A stretch of 64,000 nt of DNA from NCBI GenBank assembly GCA_964513565.1, contig CAZENE010000008.1, positions 29,128 to 93,127 on the forward strand, given 5' to 3'. The DNA comes from Delta-02 sp964513565 (GTDB lineage Bacteria; Desulfobacterota; Syntrophorhabdia; Syntrophorhabdales; Syntrophorhabdaceae). Each line of letters starts with the position of its first letter. The stretch's first letter is position 1. This document shows, piece after piece, positions 52,996-62,033 of this stretch. A program made the translations under genes and the position numbers. A model generated the notes under the pieces. It saw nothing but the letters and a program-made list of their open reading frames with translations. It had not been told where the DNA came from and searched no databases.

Positions 52996-53067
52996 TGGGG
53001 TGTCGTCAAGCGGTAAGACACAGGCCTTTGGAGCCTGCATTCGGAGGTTCGAATCCTCCCGCCCCAG
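52996..53067 (+). tRNA. tRNA-Gln (anticodon UUG)
   Basis: A complete cloverleaf: acceptor TGGGGTG pairs with CGCCCCA, the anticodon stem CAGGC/GCCTG closes a CTTTGGA loop with TTG as anticodon, and the T arm is GGAGG-TTCGAAT-CCTCC. The discriminator base is G and the CCA end is not encoded. It lies between spoVG and prs in the same direction and is probably processed from the operon transcript. Confidence 0.96.
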
Positions 53068-53090
53068 CAAAAATCTCAGGAGGGTTTTGA

Positions 53091-54026
53091 TTGGATAAAC
53101 TCAAACTATTGACTGGCAACGCAAACCCTGAATTGGCATACAAGATCGGCGAGTATCTCGGGATCAAGCTCGCAAAAGCGCGAGTAACCCAGTTCAGTGA
53201 CGGCGAGATACAGATTTCGATCGATGAAAGCGTCCGGGGAATGGACACTTTTGTGGTGCAATCCACATGCCCGCCCGTCAATCACAACCTGATGGAACTG
53301 CTGATCATGGTCGATGCCCTGAAAAGGGCTTCAGCCGGAAGAATAACAGTTGTTATGCCTTATTACGGCTATGCGAGGCAGGACCGCAAGGTGATTCCGA
53401 GGACGTCCATCTCGGCACGGCTTGTCGCCAACCTGGTGACCGTCGCAGGGGCTTCAAGGATACTTGCAATGGACCTGCACGCCGGTCAGATCCAGGGTTT
53501 TTTCGACATACCCGTTGATCATCTTTATGCTCTTCCCGTGCAGTTCGATTATATAAATAAGGTCTCCGGTGACATCGTCGTTGTATCCCCCGATGCGGGC
53601 GGCGTGGAACGGGCGAGGGAACTGGGGAAAAGGATAAACGCCACCATAGCGATAATTGACAAGAGGCGGGAAAAAGCCAACGAGTCAAAGGTGATGCATG
53701 TCATCGGCGATGTCAGAAACCGAACCGCGATATTGATCGACGATATGATAGATACGGGAGGGACGATAGTGCAGGCTGCGCAGGCCCTGGTCGATGGCGG
53801 GGCGAAGGTTGTTTATGCGTGCTGCACGCACGCTGTGCTTTCCGGCAAGGCCATTGAGCGCATTAATGATTCGCCGCTGAAAGAGTTGATAGCAACCAAT
53901 ACGATCCCCCTGTCAGAAGAGGGAAGGGCGTCAAAAAAGATAAAGGTTCTGGATGTATCACCTATTCTCGGTGAGGCAATCAAACGTATACATAGTGATG
54001 CGTCCGTAAGTTCGTTGTTTATATAG
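53091..54026 (+). CDS. prs: Ribose-phosphate pyrophosphokinase
   Basis: A 311-residue PRPP synthase feeding nucleotide, His and Trp synthesis. It starts at TTG 53091 with AGGAGGG six nt upstream, giving MDKLKLLTGNANPELAYKI. The ATP/ribose-5-P loop is GYARQDRKVIPRTSISARLV, the catalytic flexible loop holds IAIIDKRREKANESKVMHV, and the PRPP-binding motif is AILIDDMIDTGGTIVQAA. The gene is in the usual place between tRNA-Gln and rplY. Confidence 0.97.
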   Translation: MDKLKLLTGNANPELAYKIGEYLGIKLAKARVTQFSDGEIQISIDESVRGMDTFVVQSTCPPVNHNLMELLIMVDALKRASAGRITVVMPYYGYARQDRKVIPRTSISARLVANLVTVAGASRILAMDLHAGQIQGFFDIPVDHLYALPVQFDYINKVSGDIVVVSPDAGGVERARELGKRINATIAIIDKRREKANESKVMHVIGDVRNRTAILIDDMIDTGGTIVQAAQALVDGGAKVVYACCTHAVLSGKAIERINDSPLKELIATNTIPLSEEGRASKKIKVLDVSPILGEAIKRIHSDASVSSLFI

Positions 54027-54040
54027 TTGGGAGGAACAGC

Positions 54041-54661
54041 ATGGAACAGGTTTTGATCAAGGCAGACAAGAGAAATGCGACGGGGAAGTCGGTCGCGCGC
54101 AAGTTTCGGGCAGCGGGACGGATACCGGCGGTGCTTTACGGAACGAATGTTGATCCGGTTTCGATAACGATCTCAGCTCGCGATTGGGATAATATTACCC
54201 GTCATATGAAAAGAAATGTCATTTTCGATATGGAGATCCAGGAAGGCTCTGCAATCGATAAAAGGCCGGTAATGGTCAAGGAAGTGCAGCGGGACGGCTT
54301 GGGAACAAAGATCATGCATATCGATTTTTACCAGGTTTCGATGGAGCAGGCCATTGAGGTTGAAGTCGCAATTCATCTTAAGGGAAAGGCCAAAGGGGAG
54401 GTTCTCGGGGGTATTGTCGAACTCCATTTGAGGTCCATCCGGGTCGAGTGTCTTCCGAATCAGATCCCGGAAGAGATCGCGATCGATGTTTCTGAACTCG
54501 ATATCGGCGATTCAATTCACGTTAGGGATATTTCCCTCCCGGGCATAAAACTGGTCGAGCTTGGCGAGATAGCCGTTCTCAGCGTCATACCGCCGGCAGT
54601 GGAAGAGAAGGTGGGCGCGGTAGCGGCACCGGAAGCCGCCGCAGAGGAGACCGAGGAGTAA
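54041..54661 (+). CDS. rplY: 50S ribosomal protein L25/Ctc
   Basis: A 206-residue L25 of the Ctc type that binds 5S rRNA. The N-terminal L25 domain (about residues 1-92) has RNATGKSVARKFRAAGRIPA and MVKEVQRDGLGTKIMHIDF. The C-terminal TL5-like beta domain runs to about residue 185 (IPEEIAIDVSELDIGDSIHV), and the tail is Ala/Glu rich. It follows prs after 14 nt with GGGAGGA as ribosome site. Confidence 0.96.
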   Translation: MEQVLIKADKRNATGKSVARKFRAAGRIPAVLYGTNVDPVSITISARDWDNITRHMKRNVIFDMEIQEGSAIDKRPVMVKEVQRDGLGTKIMHIDFYQVSMEQAIEVEVAIHLKGKAKGEVLGGIVELHLRSIRVECLPNQIPEEIAIDVSELDIGDSIHVRDISLPGIKLVELGEIAVLSVIPPAVEEKVGAVAAPEAAAEETEE

Positions 54662-54668
54662 TATCCCA

Positions 54669-55226
54669 TTGCATCTACTGTGCGGGCTTGGCAATAAAGG
54701 CTCGGAATATACATTCACACGGCATAATATCGGTTATCTCGTAATAGACCGTTATTCGGAACTCTTCAATATACCGGTTAAGAAGAAGGATTCGGGCTGC
54801 AGGATCGGGTCAAAAAATGACCTGATCCTTGCCAAGCCTGATACGTATATGAACTTGTCGGGCAGTCCGGTCGCCAAACTGGTCCAAAAGTTCTCCGTTT
54901 CTGCGGACTCTATCATCGTCATACATGACGACCTCGACATGGATTTCGGCAAGTTGAGAATACGCCTCGGTGGACGGGACGGCGGGCATAAAGGTGTCCG
55001 CTCGATAATCGAAAGCCTGGGGACCCAGGATTTTTACCGGCTCAAGATAGGGATCGGGCGAAACCCCGCGATGCCTGCCGAAGAATATGTCCTGTCACGC
55101 TTCGAATATGAAAGGCAGCGCGAACTGGCAGAGGCCATCGATATAGCGTGCGAAGCCCTACATGTCTTTGTGTCCGAGGGCGGCCAGAAGGCGATGAGTA
55201 TCTATAATAAACGCGGTCCGGAGTGA
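54669..55226 (+). CDS. pth: Peptidyl-tRNA hydrolase
   Basis: A 185-residue enzyme that releases peptides from stalled peptidyl-tRNA. A TTG start at 54669 gives the family N-terminus MHLLCGLGNKGSEYTFTRHN, with the catalytic His in RHNIGYLVID. Further motifs: KPDTYMNLSGSPV, IVIHDDLDMDFGKLRIRLGG and RDGGHKGVRSIIESLG. GAGGAG at the end of rplY is about 13 nt upstream, a long spacing, so initiation may rely on coupling to rplY. Confidence 0.95.
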   Translation: MHLLCGLGNKGSEYTFTRHNIGYLVIDRYSELFNIPVKKKDSGCRIGSKNDLILAKPDTYMNLSGSPVAKLVQKFSVSADSIIVIHDDLDMDFGKLRIRLGGRDGGHKGVRSIIESLGTQDFYRLKIGIGRNPAMPAEEYVLSRFEYERQRELAEAIDIACEALHVFVSEGGQKAMSIYNKRGPE

Positions 55227-55236
55227 TCACCACATT

Positions 55237-56328
55237 ATGAGTTTTTCCTGCGGTTTTATAGGCCTTCCCAATTCAGGAAAATCAACGATATTTAATGCGC
55301 TGACATCACTGGCGGTTCCCTGCCAGCCGTATCCCTTTTGTACGATCGATCCGAATATCGGTGTGGTCCCGGTCCCGGATCGCAGGCTCACTCGCCTGGC
55401 GGAACTTCTTCAGCCCGAAAAGCTCATCGAAACGACGATCCAGTTTGTCGATATTGCCGGCCTCATTAAAGATGCCCATAAGGGAGAAGGACTCGGCAAC
55501 CGGTTCCTCGCCCATATCAGAAACCTCGATGCAATAGGACACGTTATCAGGGCATTCAACGCAGGTCAGGTACCCCATGTTTACGAGGATATCGACCCTG
55601 CCAGGGACATGGATATCGTCGAAACGGAGATAATTATCTCGGATCTCGAGATCGTTGAAGACCGCATCAAAAAGATCGAGCGGCTTGCAAAGATATCGAA
55701 AGACAAGGGCGAAACAGAAATGGAGCTCTTGCTGCGGATAAAGCGGTACCTCGATGCGGGCCGTTTTGTAAGCATGGAGGATTTCGATGAGACGGAGGGT
55801 CAGGTCATCCGGGGTTTTGACCTCATAACGACAAAACCACTCTTTTATATTGCCAACGTCGATGAAGACAGCCTTGCCAGCATACCTCTTCCCGGGATCG
55901 AAGAAGCCGCTAAAAAACGTGGCAGGGAAGTTGTCTACATAAGCGGCAAACTCGAGCAGGACCTGAGTGCTCTCGCCGAGGAAGAACGCGCCTCCTACAT
56001 GGAATTATATGGGATGAAGGAGTTTTCGATAGAAAAAATAATCCATGTGGGATACCGCATTTTAAATCTCATCACGTTTTACACCATCGTCGGAAAAGTG
56101 ATGCGGGCATGGACGATCCCGCGGGGTACACCGTGCGTCAAAGCGGCAGGTAAGATCCATACCGATATGGAAAAAGGGTTCATAAGGGCCGAGGTCATAA
56201 ACATCGACGATTTCCTCGCCTGCGGAAGCGAGCACACCGCACGCGAAAAAGGCTTGCTCCGACTCGAAGGAAAGGATTATATCGTAGAGGACGGGGATAT
56301 ACTCCACATCCGGTTTAATGTCTCGTAA
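55237..56328 (+). CDS. ychF: Redox-regulated ATPase YchF
   Basis: A 363-residue OBG-family P-loop NTPase that prefers ATP and associates with the ribosome. Motifs: G1 CGFIGLPNSGKSTIFNAL, G3 FVDIAGLIKDAHKGEGLGNRF, G4 variant YIANVDED (NVDE, the ATP-specificity form). The C-terminal TGS domain has LITFYTIVGKVMRAWTIP and KAAGKIHTDMEKGFIRAEVI. It is 10 nt after pth, the last gene of the rightward cluster. Confidence 0.96.
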   Translation: MSFSCGFIGLPNSGKSTIFNALTSLAVPCQPYPFCTIDPNIGVVPVPDRRLTRLAELLQPEKLIETTIQFVDIAGLIKDAHKGEGLGNRFLAHIRNLDAIGHVIRAFNAGQVPHVYEDIDPARDMDIVETEIIISDLEIVEDRIKKIERLAKISKDKGETEMELLLRIKRYLDAGRFVSMEDFDETEGQVIRGFDLITTKPLFYIANVDEDSLASIPLPGIEEAAKKRGREVVYISGKLEQDLSALAEEERASYMELYGMKEFSIEKIIHVGYRILNLITFYTIVGKVMRAWTIPRGTPCVKAAGKIHTDMEKGFIRAEVINIDDFLACGSEHTAREKGLLRLEGKDYIVEDGDILHIRFNVS

Positions 56329-56370
56329 AACGTGAATCGTAAATTGTAGGTCATGAATTGTAAGCCGTTC
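56325..56370 (+). repeat. CGTAAAACG-type intergenic repeat after ychF
   Basis: Starting in the ychF stop region: CGTAAAACGTGAATCGTAAA, then TTGTAGGTCATGAATTGTAAG. It is the same degenerate unit as at 48013. A further stretch with ATGCAGGCAGGATTCC follows (about 56403-56418), similar to the CTGCCTGCGCAGGAAT unit at 17437. Confidence 0.6.
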
Positions 56371-56468
56371 CCGCCCCACCATCCTTCCTTCCCCTCCACC
56401 CTTATGCAGGCAGGATTCCATGCTCTTGTCTTTTGTCCTTTAAAGCATGAACCCTAGAATACGGAGGT

Positions 56469-57767
56469 CTAGATTTTTTGGCCGAGTTTGAGTGAATTTT
56501 TGAAAAGGCTGAAATTCATATCGGACTGGACCAGTTCCTGATGGTTTTCTTTGAAAGGGATGAGGACCAGGAGCGCCTCGCGGATCTCTGCGGTAAGGTC
56601 GTTGAGGGTCGGCAAAATAATTTTCTTTCGCAGCGTCAGGTCGGCAATAAGGGTCCTGGAGCCGTCGAAGGCATCGCGCAACGGGAGGTTGACCGGTACT
56701 ATGGGTGCATCGAGCGTTATGCTGTCGGTCCCTTCGGGATTCGCTACAGTGAGCTGTTTTGCGACTCGTAAGAAAGCGGAGGGAGCGGCTTTGAACGCAG
56801 GAAACCAGAAATGGAAAGGCCTTTCTTCCCAGGCGGGTTGCAATGCTCGGGGAATGTTGGTAAGCCTGATGAAATCTGCATAAGAGTCAAGTTTTATCCC
56901 CGTCATACCGGCTGAAATACGCCAGAATGGCAGGTAGAGGCTGCTTGATTCGCCGACACTCGATGCCATTCGGGCAAATGCCGCAGGGAACAGACCTTTT
57001 TCCGTTACGTGCCATGCCCTCCTGCAGTTTCCACAGAAGACCGTGCAGCTGTCATTGCCGGAGATGGTATCCCATCCGCAATTGGGACATATTGTCGGCA
57101 GAAAATTTATCCGCCAGTTGTCTTTGACCACATCGGCATTAAGGACCTCTGCGGATGCAATGCCAAGAATATCGTCCGTAACGCCGTCGTGCAGTTTTTC
57201 GTCTTTTATGTAAAAGGGCGCATAGATCACGCTTAGTGTATCTGCTATAAATGTTTCGTGATAGATGCGCTTTTCCTTTATCTCCAGCCGGACATCAGGA
57301 ACAATATCCCAATCGTCCGGGGATATCCTTGCGATGCGCGATCCTGTCGTACGGACCAACTCATACTCGACGGCATTTTTAGCCGCGGCCAGGGACCTGT
57401 CAAAGGCTAGCTTTGGTCTCAGGTAGCGTAAGCCGCCGCCGGGCTTTGCGAACTTTATCTTAAGCGACTGGGGCCTTAAACCGAGCGACGAGGGAAGGGC
57501 GGAACTTTCGATGGCCAGGAATGTCTTATCGACAAGACCATTCTCGATCCCGCTCGTCTTGCAGAGAAAGTGCATGCCCCTGAACCGCCAGTATGGGATG
57601 TAAATTATGTCTTCCCGGAATGGGTCACGCGGGGATATACAGTACCGGAAATAATCAGGGGTTTGCATAAAGAGTTTGGTCTTGCAGAAGGTGCACGAAA
57701 GTAGTGTATCGGTCTCATCGAGGGTAACGGCTCCGCCGCATTGCGGGCATTCATGCTCTATCTGCAT
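56469..57767 (-). CDS. Zinc-ribbon protein paired with SPFH gene (YdjG-like)
   Basis: 432 residues from the ATG at 57767 (MQIEHECPQCGGAVTL); the frame opens 24 nt earlier inside the SPFH gene. An N-terminal zinc ribbon has CPQC and CTFC, and a second has CPNCGW and CGNCRR near residues 235-265. Between and after are two related beta-rich segments containing IYIPYWRFRGM and LYLPFWRISAGM, an internal duplication. No membrane helix is evident. It reminds me of the TFIIB-type zinc-ribbon proteins (B. subtilis YdjG) encoded with SPFH protein YdjI. A function is not known. It starts 3 nt after the SPFH stop. Confidence 0.75.
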   Translation of the reverse strand: MQIEHECPQCGGAVTLDETDTLLSCTFCKTKLFMQTPDYFRYCISPRDPFREDIIYIPYWRFRGMHFLCKTSGIENGLVDKTFLAIESSALPSSLGLRPQSLKIKFAKPGGGLRYLRPKLAFDRSLAAAKNAVEYELVRTTGSRIARISPDDWDIVPDVRLEIKEKRIYHETFIADTLSVIYAPFYIKDEKLHDGVTDDILGIASAEVLNADVVKDNWRINFLPTICPNCGWDTISGNDSCTVFCGNCRRAWHVTEKGLFPAAFARMASSVGESSSLYLPFWRISAGMTGIKLDSYADFIRLTNIPRALQPAWEERPFHFWFPAFKAAPSAFLRVAKQLTVANPEGTDSITLDAPIVPVNLPLRDAFDGSRTLIADLTLRKKIILPTLNDLTAEIREALLVLIPFKENHQELVQSDMNFSLFKNSLKLGQKI

Positions 57768-57769
57768 CG

Positions 57770-58873
57770 TTACGAGATCTTTTCCCCGCAATTGTTGCAG
57801 AATTTCGAGCCTTCCAGGTTATCGAATCCGCATTCAGGGCATTTAACCGGTTCCTGCTTCCTGGTGACCGGGCGGCCGCAGGATGGACAAAACCGTGCGT
57901 TGGCAGGAAGATTCTTATGACAAGCAGGGCATTGATGAACAACAAGCAGGTGGTGCCCGCAGGCCTGACAGAATTGTGCGTTTGCGGCAACCGGGTTTCG
58001 GCAGTCAGGGCATTTTATCGTATCTGCCGTTTGGGAGTAAGCTTTCAAATTCTCTGCATACATGGCGGGCATCATAAACCCCAGCCCCATACCAAGTCCG
58101 GCGCCCGCCTGGGATGGGGTTTGGGCGGCGCTTTCCATGGCCATTGCCGTCTTCATTTTGAGAAGCTTATTAAGGTCGTCAAACATAGCAAGCCTGCTCT
58201 TGTCGTCAATTGCCTGCTGAACTTCCTGGGGAGGGGTTATCGAATTGATATAAAGGCCGGACAGCTCGATCCCAAAATGTGAAAGTTCTTTCTGAACAAG
58301 GCCGCTCAAGCCGGCGGATATCTCATCATACCGCCCCGGGAGATTGAAAAGGGTATCGAGATTGTCACCCAGATAATCATTGAAACGGGAGAGTATGACC
58401 TTGCCGAGATACTCTTCGATGTTTTCTACGGTATAGGAGCTTTTTGTCCCCACAAGGGTATTGATAAAAAGGGACGGCTGGATGACCCTGATGTTGAACA
58501 TCCCGAAGGCCCTCAACCGAATGAGCCCCAGGGTCGAGTCCTTGAATGCGACCGGGTCTCTCGTTCCCCAGGCGAGGTTTGTGAATATTTTTGTATTGAT
58601 AAAATACACTTCGGCGCGAAGGGGACTCGTAAACCCCCACGGAAGGCTCAGAAGTTTTGTAATAAGGGGTATATTGAGAGTAGTTAGGGTATAGCGCCCG
58701 GCGCCCGCGGCATCGTATGCTTTCCCTTGATAGAAGAATATTGCCGCCTGGCTTTCACGCACGGTGAGCTGCGCCCCGTATTTGATATCCCCGGAACCCT
58801 CCTCGGGAATCCTGTGCGCTATCTCCTTGCCCGTGTCGTCAAACCATTCGATTATCTCAAGAAAATTACCCAT
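57770..58873 (-). CDS. SPFH-domain protein with C-terminal zinc ribbons (YdjI-like)
   Basis: A 367-residue protein. The SPFH/band-7 domain covers about residues 20-235, with SGDIKYGAQLTVRESQAAIF, GRYTLTTLNIPLITK and YINSITPPQEVQQAIDDKSR. A Gly-rich, Met-rich linker follows (AGAGLGMGLGFMMPAMYAEN). Three zinc ribbons end the chain: CPDC/CQAC, CPAC/CPSC, CPEC/CNNC. There is no signal peptide or clear membrane helix; membrane association would be through the SPFH scaffold. In B. subtilis the YdjFGHI genes include PspA and act at membranes under stress. No pspA is near here. Confidence 0.85.
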   Translation of the reverse strand: MGNFLEIIEWFDDTGKEIAHRIPEEGSGDIKYGAQLTVRESQAAIFFYQGKAYDAAGAGRYTLTTLNIPLITKLLSLPWGFTSPLRAEVYFINTKIFTNLAWGTRDPVAFKDSTLGLIRLRAFGMFNIRVIQPSLFINTLVGTKSSYTVENIEEYLGKVILSRFNDYLGDNLDTLFNLPGRYDEISAGLSGLVQKELSHFGIELSGLYINSITPPQEVQQAIDDKSRLAMFDDLNKLLKMKTAMAMESAAQTPSQAGAGLGMGLGFMMPAMYAENLKAYSQTADTIKCPDCRNPVAANAQFCQACGHHLLVVHQCPACHKNLPANARFCPSCGRPVTRKQEPVKCPECGFDNLEGSKFCNNCGEKIS

Positions 58874-59097
58874 ACGATCCTCCCGGCGGAATTAGGTTCA
58901 CGTTCTATGTTCTACGTTCTGGGTCAAAAAAATTCAATAGTCTTTGTATATAATCGTCGGTTTTTCTGTTCTTTTAACCCTGCATAGAATATCAATGCAC
59001 GTGACAGTCATCGGGCGTTAGGTAAGCCCGGACCATAAGGACCCTTTATGTTCTCCGTGGCATTAAAAAAATTTAAAAGAGAATGATTCAGCATCTT
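58874..59097. other. Intergenic gap upstream of the SPFH gene
   Basis: No gene in these 224 nt. Contains CACGTTCTATGTTCTACGTT (58901-58920), a variant of the recurrent intergenic repeat, and an AT-rich stretch (about 58930-58960) that may hold the leftward SPFH promoter. A short inverted pair GGGC...GCCC surrounds GTTAGGTAA (59015-59031). Confidence 0.35.
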
Positions 59098-59754
59098 TCA
59101 TTTAATTCTTTCGACTATCCCTAGAAACGCAGCCCCGCCACCTCCCAGAAGAAGGCCGAAGTAAACAATTGTAGCCATGTTAACGGCGTGTCCGAGAATT
59201 ACGCAAAGACCATCGCGTTGAAGAAATCCCAGGGTGAGGAACAGGATGGCGACGGCAGGCAATGTGTTGCTGAAAGGGATCAACCCGAAGGGCGCCATGA
59301 GCAGACCCGCAGCCAGGATCAGCGCGCAGTTGTTGAGGATACCCAGGTACTTGCCTGAAGCGAGCCCTCCCAGGCGATGGGAACGGCTAATGCATTCAAG
59401 CCGGCGGAGCCATTTTACACTTTTGTCGAGACCGGCACACAGCTGGTCTCGAGGGAACTGTCGTTCAAGGAATTGCTTCGGTAACCACAGGCGGCAATTG
59501 AATAGCCTGCTGACAGCGATCATCAAGATGGCGGCGCCAAACACGGTGCTTACGCCTGGTATCGAAACGGGGATCAGGAAGATGACGGATAGAAATGCGT
59601 TGAACAACAAAAGCCCGTCCTGACCCAGTAAATCTCTGATTTCCGCGAGCGTCACTTTGCCGGGCGGCAGCTCATCTATTACGATCTTCAGCTTACTGCC
59701 CAGAGAATCCGGACGTCTTTCTGCATCCAGTACGGTATTGATCATGTTTCGCAT
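59098..59754 (-). CDS. ExoD family membrane protein
   Basis: A 218-residue protein of the ExoD family, named for a Rhizobium exopolysaccharide and alkali-tolerance gene. Hallmarks: IDELPPGKVTLAEIRDLLG at the start, then LSVIFLIPVSIPGVSTVFGA (the PxSIPGxS motif), and a membrane pair ALILAAGLLMAPFGLIPFSN and ALPAVAILFLTLG. Four to five membrane helices are expected. The biochemical function is unknown. A ribosome site GGGGAAG precedes the ATG. Confidence 0.88.
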   Translation of the reverse strand: MRNMINTVLDAERRPDSLGSKLKIVIDELPPGKVTLAEIRDLLGQDGLLLFNAFLSVIFLIPVSIPGVSTVFGAAILMIAVSRLFNCRLWLPKQFLERQFPRDQLCAGLDKSVKWLRRLECISRSHRLGGLASGKYLGILNNCALILAAGLLMAPFGLIPFSNTLPAVAILFLTLGFLQRDGLCVILGHAVNMATIVYFGLLLGGGGAAFLGIVERIK

Positions 59755-59831
59755 GTTTCTCTCTTCCCCTTGATCTTATCTGTTTTCTCGGCTGGTCCAC
59801 GATGATGGGCCCATGCAAATAAACGCTGCTG

Positions 59832-60689
59832 CTATGTCCGCCTCCGGCTATATGCAAGATCTTCCAACCGCGCTATCCTTTCCTCAATGGGCGGGTGGGT
59901 ACTGAAAAGCCGCACAAGGCCGCTCCCGGAAAGCGGGTTGACTATGAACATATGTGCGGTTGCGCCATTGGCCTCCATTGGTATCCGTTGTGATGCCATT
60001 TGCATCTTCCCAAGTGCCTTTGCAAGCCCCAGGGGATTGCCGGCAATGACCGCACCCCCCGAATCGGCACCGTACTCCCTTGATCTTGATATCGCCATCT
60101 GAACGAGCATAGCTGCAATAGGGGCGACGATCATCATGGCGATCGCTGCTATCGGGCTGCCCCCTTCATCTTCTTCATCGCTCCGCCCGCCGAAAATCAT
60201 GGCCCACTGCCCGATCTGGGCCATATAAGTTATTGCGCCGGCGATGGCTGCTGCAATAGTGCCGACAAGGATGTCCCGGTGTTTGATGTGGGCCAGTTCA
60301 TGGGCAAGAACTCCTTCCAGTTCTTCCTTACTGAGGATCTTAAGGATGCCCGTCGTTACCGCGACCGCCCCATTGTTGGGGTTTCTCCCGGTAGCGAAGG
60401 CGTTCGGCTGAGCCTGGTCGATGATGTAGACCCTCGGCATGGGAAGGCTTGCCTGTTGGGCGAGCCGTGCCACCGTTCCGTACAGGTCTGGCGCTTCCGC
60501 TTCGTTCACTTCTTTCGCACCATACATCTTCAGCACTATTTTGTCGCTGAACCAGTAAGCGAAGAAATTCATTCCGAAGGCAATTACCAGCGCCATTGTC
60601 ATTCCCGACCTCCCGCCGATAAGAGCGCCGGAGACAAGAAACATCATAGTCAGTGTTATCATCAATAGGGCCGTTTTGAACACATTCAT
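59832..60689 (-). CDS. htpX: Membrane protease HtpX
   Basis: A 285-residue zinc metalloprotease (M48) of the inner membrane that clears misfolded membrane proteins. There are two N-terminal helices (about residues 6-50). The active site is LEGVLAHELAHIKHRDILVG (HExxH), with the third ligand Glu in SREYGADSGG. More helices follow, then the family tail HMFIVNPLSG...LFSTHPPIEERI. An AAGGAGATG ribosome region precedes the ATG. It is often heat- or envelope-stress-induced, but no special promoter is visible. Confidence 0.96.
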   Translation of the reverse strand: MNVFKTALLMITLTMMFLVSGALIGGRSGMTMALVIAFGMNFFAYWFSDKIVLKMYGAKEVNEAEAPDLYGTVARLAQQASLPMPRVYIIDQAQPNAFATGRNPNNGAVAVTTGILKILSKEELEGVLAHELAHIKHRDILVGTIAAAIAGAITYMAQIGQWAMIFGGRSDEEDEGGSPIAAIAMMIVAPIAAMLVQMAISRSREYGADSGGAVIAGNPLGLAKALGKMQMASQRIPMEANGATAHMFIVNPLSGSGLVRLFSTHPPIEERIARLEDLAYSRRRT

Positions 60690-60890
60690 TGCATCATCTC
60701 CTTATTTCTTTTCCCCGGGGTCGTTCCCTTCCCTTTTCCCCTCGGGCACCTCAGCAGCGGTGTTCCGGGACTAGTATTGGAAGCTTCTCGGCCCCATGAT
60801 CGGTTTTGTCGGTATCTGCAAACAGAACCTCCGATGGTCGGGCGATTAACATTATTGCATGGAAGACATTACGCGAGATTAACCGGAAGA
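60690..60890. other. Intergenic gap between the kinase and htpX
   Basis: No gene in these 201 nt. It contains GATTAACATTATTGC (60844-60858) and GATTAACCGGAAG (60878-60890), two GATTAAC boxes about 34 nt apart, just after the kinase stop. It also must contain the htpX promoter on the minus strand; I could not pick convincing boxes. Confidence 0.3.
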
Positions 60891-62033
60891 TTATCTTTTG
60901 GTAATATTGATATTCGCGCCGTGGTTTTTTGGCAGCGTGATGACGAACCGGGTCCCTTTTCCCGGCTCACTCTCCACGGTGATAGTGCCACCATGGGCGT
61001 TGACGAAGACTTTCGCGAGACTGAGGCCAAGGCCGCTCCCCGCGGCGGATCTACTTTTTTCTCCTCTGAAGAACCGCTCGAATATGTGAGGGAGGTCCGA
61101 GTGTGCAATTCCCACCCCTGTATCTTCCACGATTACAAAGGCGCGAAGACCGCCCTCCTCTATCAGGATGTGAATAGCTCCTCCGTCCGGCGTATATTTG
61201 ACTGCATTGTCGAGAAGATTGGCAAAGACCCTTTGAATTTTCTGTGCGTCGCCGGCCATTACAAGGTGCTTTGGCGCCTTGAGTCTAATAGTGATTCTCC
61301 TGTCCTCGGCCGCAGGTTCAAAGAGATCCACAACATCGGCCACCATAGAGACGAGGTCCATCGATTCCATCGTGAGTTCGGTAAGCCCCGCTTCAGCCTT
61401 TGAAATCTCTAGCATGGTGTTTGTCATTGCCAGAAGATGGTCGCATTGTTCGATGATGTTGCCAGCTACGGCCTGATATTCGTCTTTTGTCGCATCCCCC
61501 AGGAGGGCCATTTCCGCAACACCACGCATTCTCGTTATGGCGCTCCTGATGTCGTGGGCGATACTGTCGGTCATATCTCTCATTTCGCCAATCAGCGTCT
61601 GGATACGTTCCGCCATGCTATTGAAGGCCTCCGCGAGAAGGTCAAGGTCATCATTCCTTCCTTTCAGGGGTACTCTGCTTTCAAGAGCGCCTTTAGAGAG
61701 GCGAGTGGCGGCCCGGGTGACCTCACCGACTCCTGACAATGCCCTCCGCGCCATGAACCAACCGACAAGTCCGGAGAAGGCGACCACAACCGCCATCGTT
61801 GATCCGAAATACCGGCGAAAATCCTCTCTTAACTCGGAGAGTGCGTCTTTCGTAATGTCATGGACGCCATGCATGGTAATGATGTAGAAGCCGACAAAGG
61901 CGGCAAACATTGATGCCGTAAATACAAGGGCATACCAGCAGGTGAGCCGGAAGGCAACTGTCTTGTGGAACTTAATCAGACTCTTTAAGGACGTAACCGA
62001 CACCTCGTATAGTATGGATAATTTTCTTTTCAA
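60891..62033 (-). CDS. Membrane sensor histidine kinase (HAMP-HisKA-HATPase)
   Basis: 380 residues if started at the TTG at 62033; a GTG at 62003 gives a shorter chain and less overlap with the response regulator (31 nt instead of 62). TM1 is about residues 28-52, a short periplasmic loop follows, TM2 is about 78-98, and HAMP is about 96-148. The H-box DSIAHDIRSAITRMRG has His160. The N-box is VFANLLDNAVKYTP, the G1 box VEDTGVGIAHSDL, and the G2 box SGLGLSLAKVFVNAHGG. With such a short loop it probably senses membrane state or a small ligand. Partner: the upstream OmpR-type regulator. Confidence 0.93.
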   Translation of the reverse strand: MKRKLSILYEVSVTSLKSLIKFHKTVAFRLTCWYALVFTASMFAAFVGFYIITMHGVHDITKDALSELREDFRRYFGSTMAVVVAFSGLVGWFMARRALSGVGEVTRAATRLSKGALESRVPLKGRNDDLDLLAEAFNSMAERIQTLIGEMRDMTDSIAHDIRSAITRMRGVAEMALLGDATKDEYQAVAGNIIEQCDHLLAMTNTMLEISKAEAGLTELTMESMDLVSMVADVVDLFEPAAEDRRITIRLKAPKHLVMAGDAQKIQRVFANLLDNAVKYTPDGGAIHILIEEGGLRAFVIVEDTGVGIAHSDLPHIFERFFRGEKSRSAAGSGLGLSLAKVFVNAHGGTITVESEPGKGTRFVITLPKNHGANINITKR

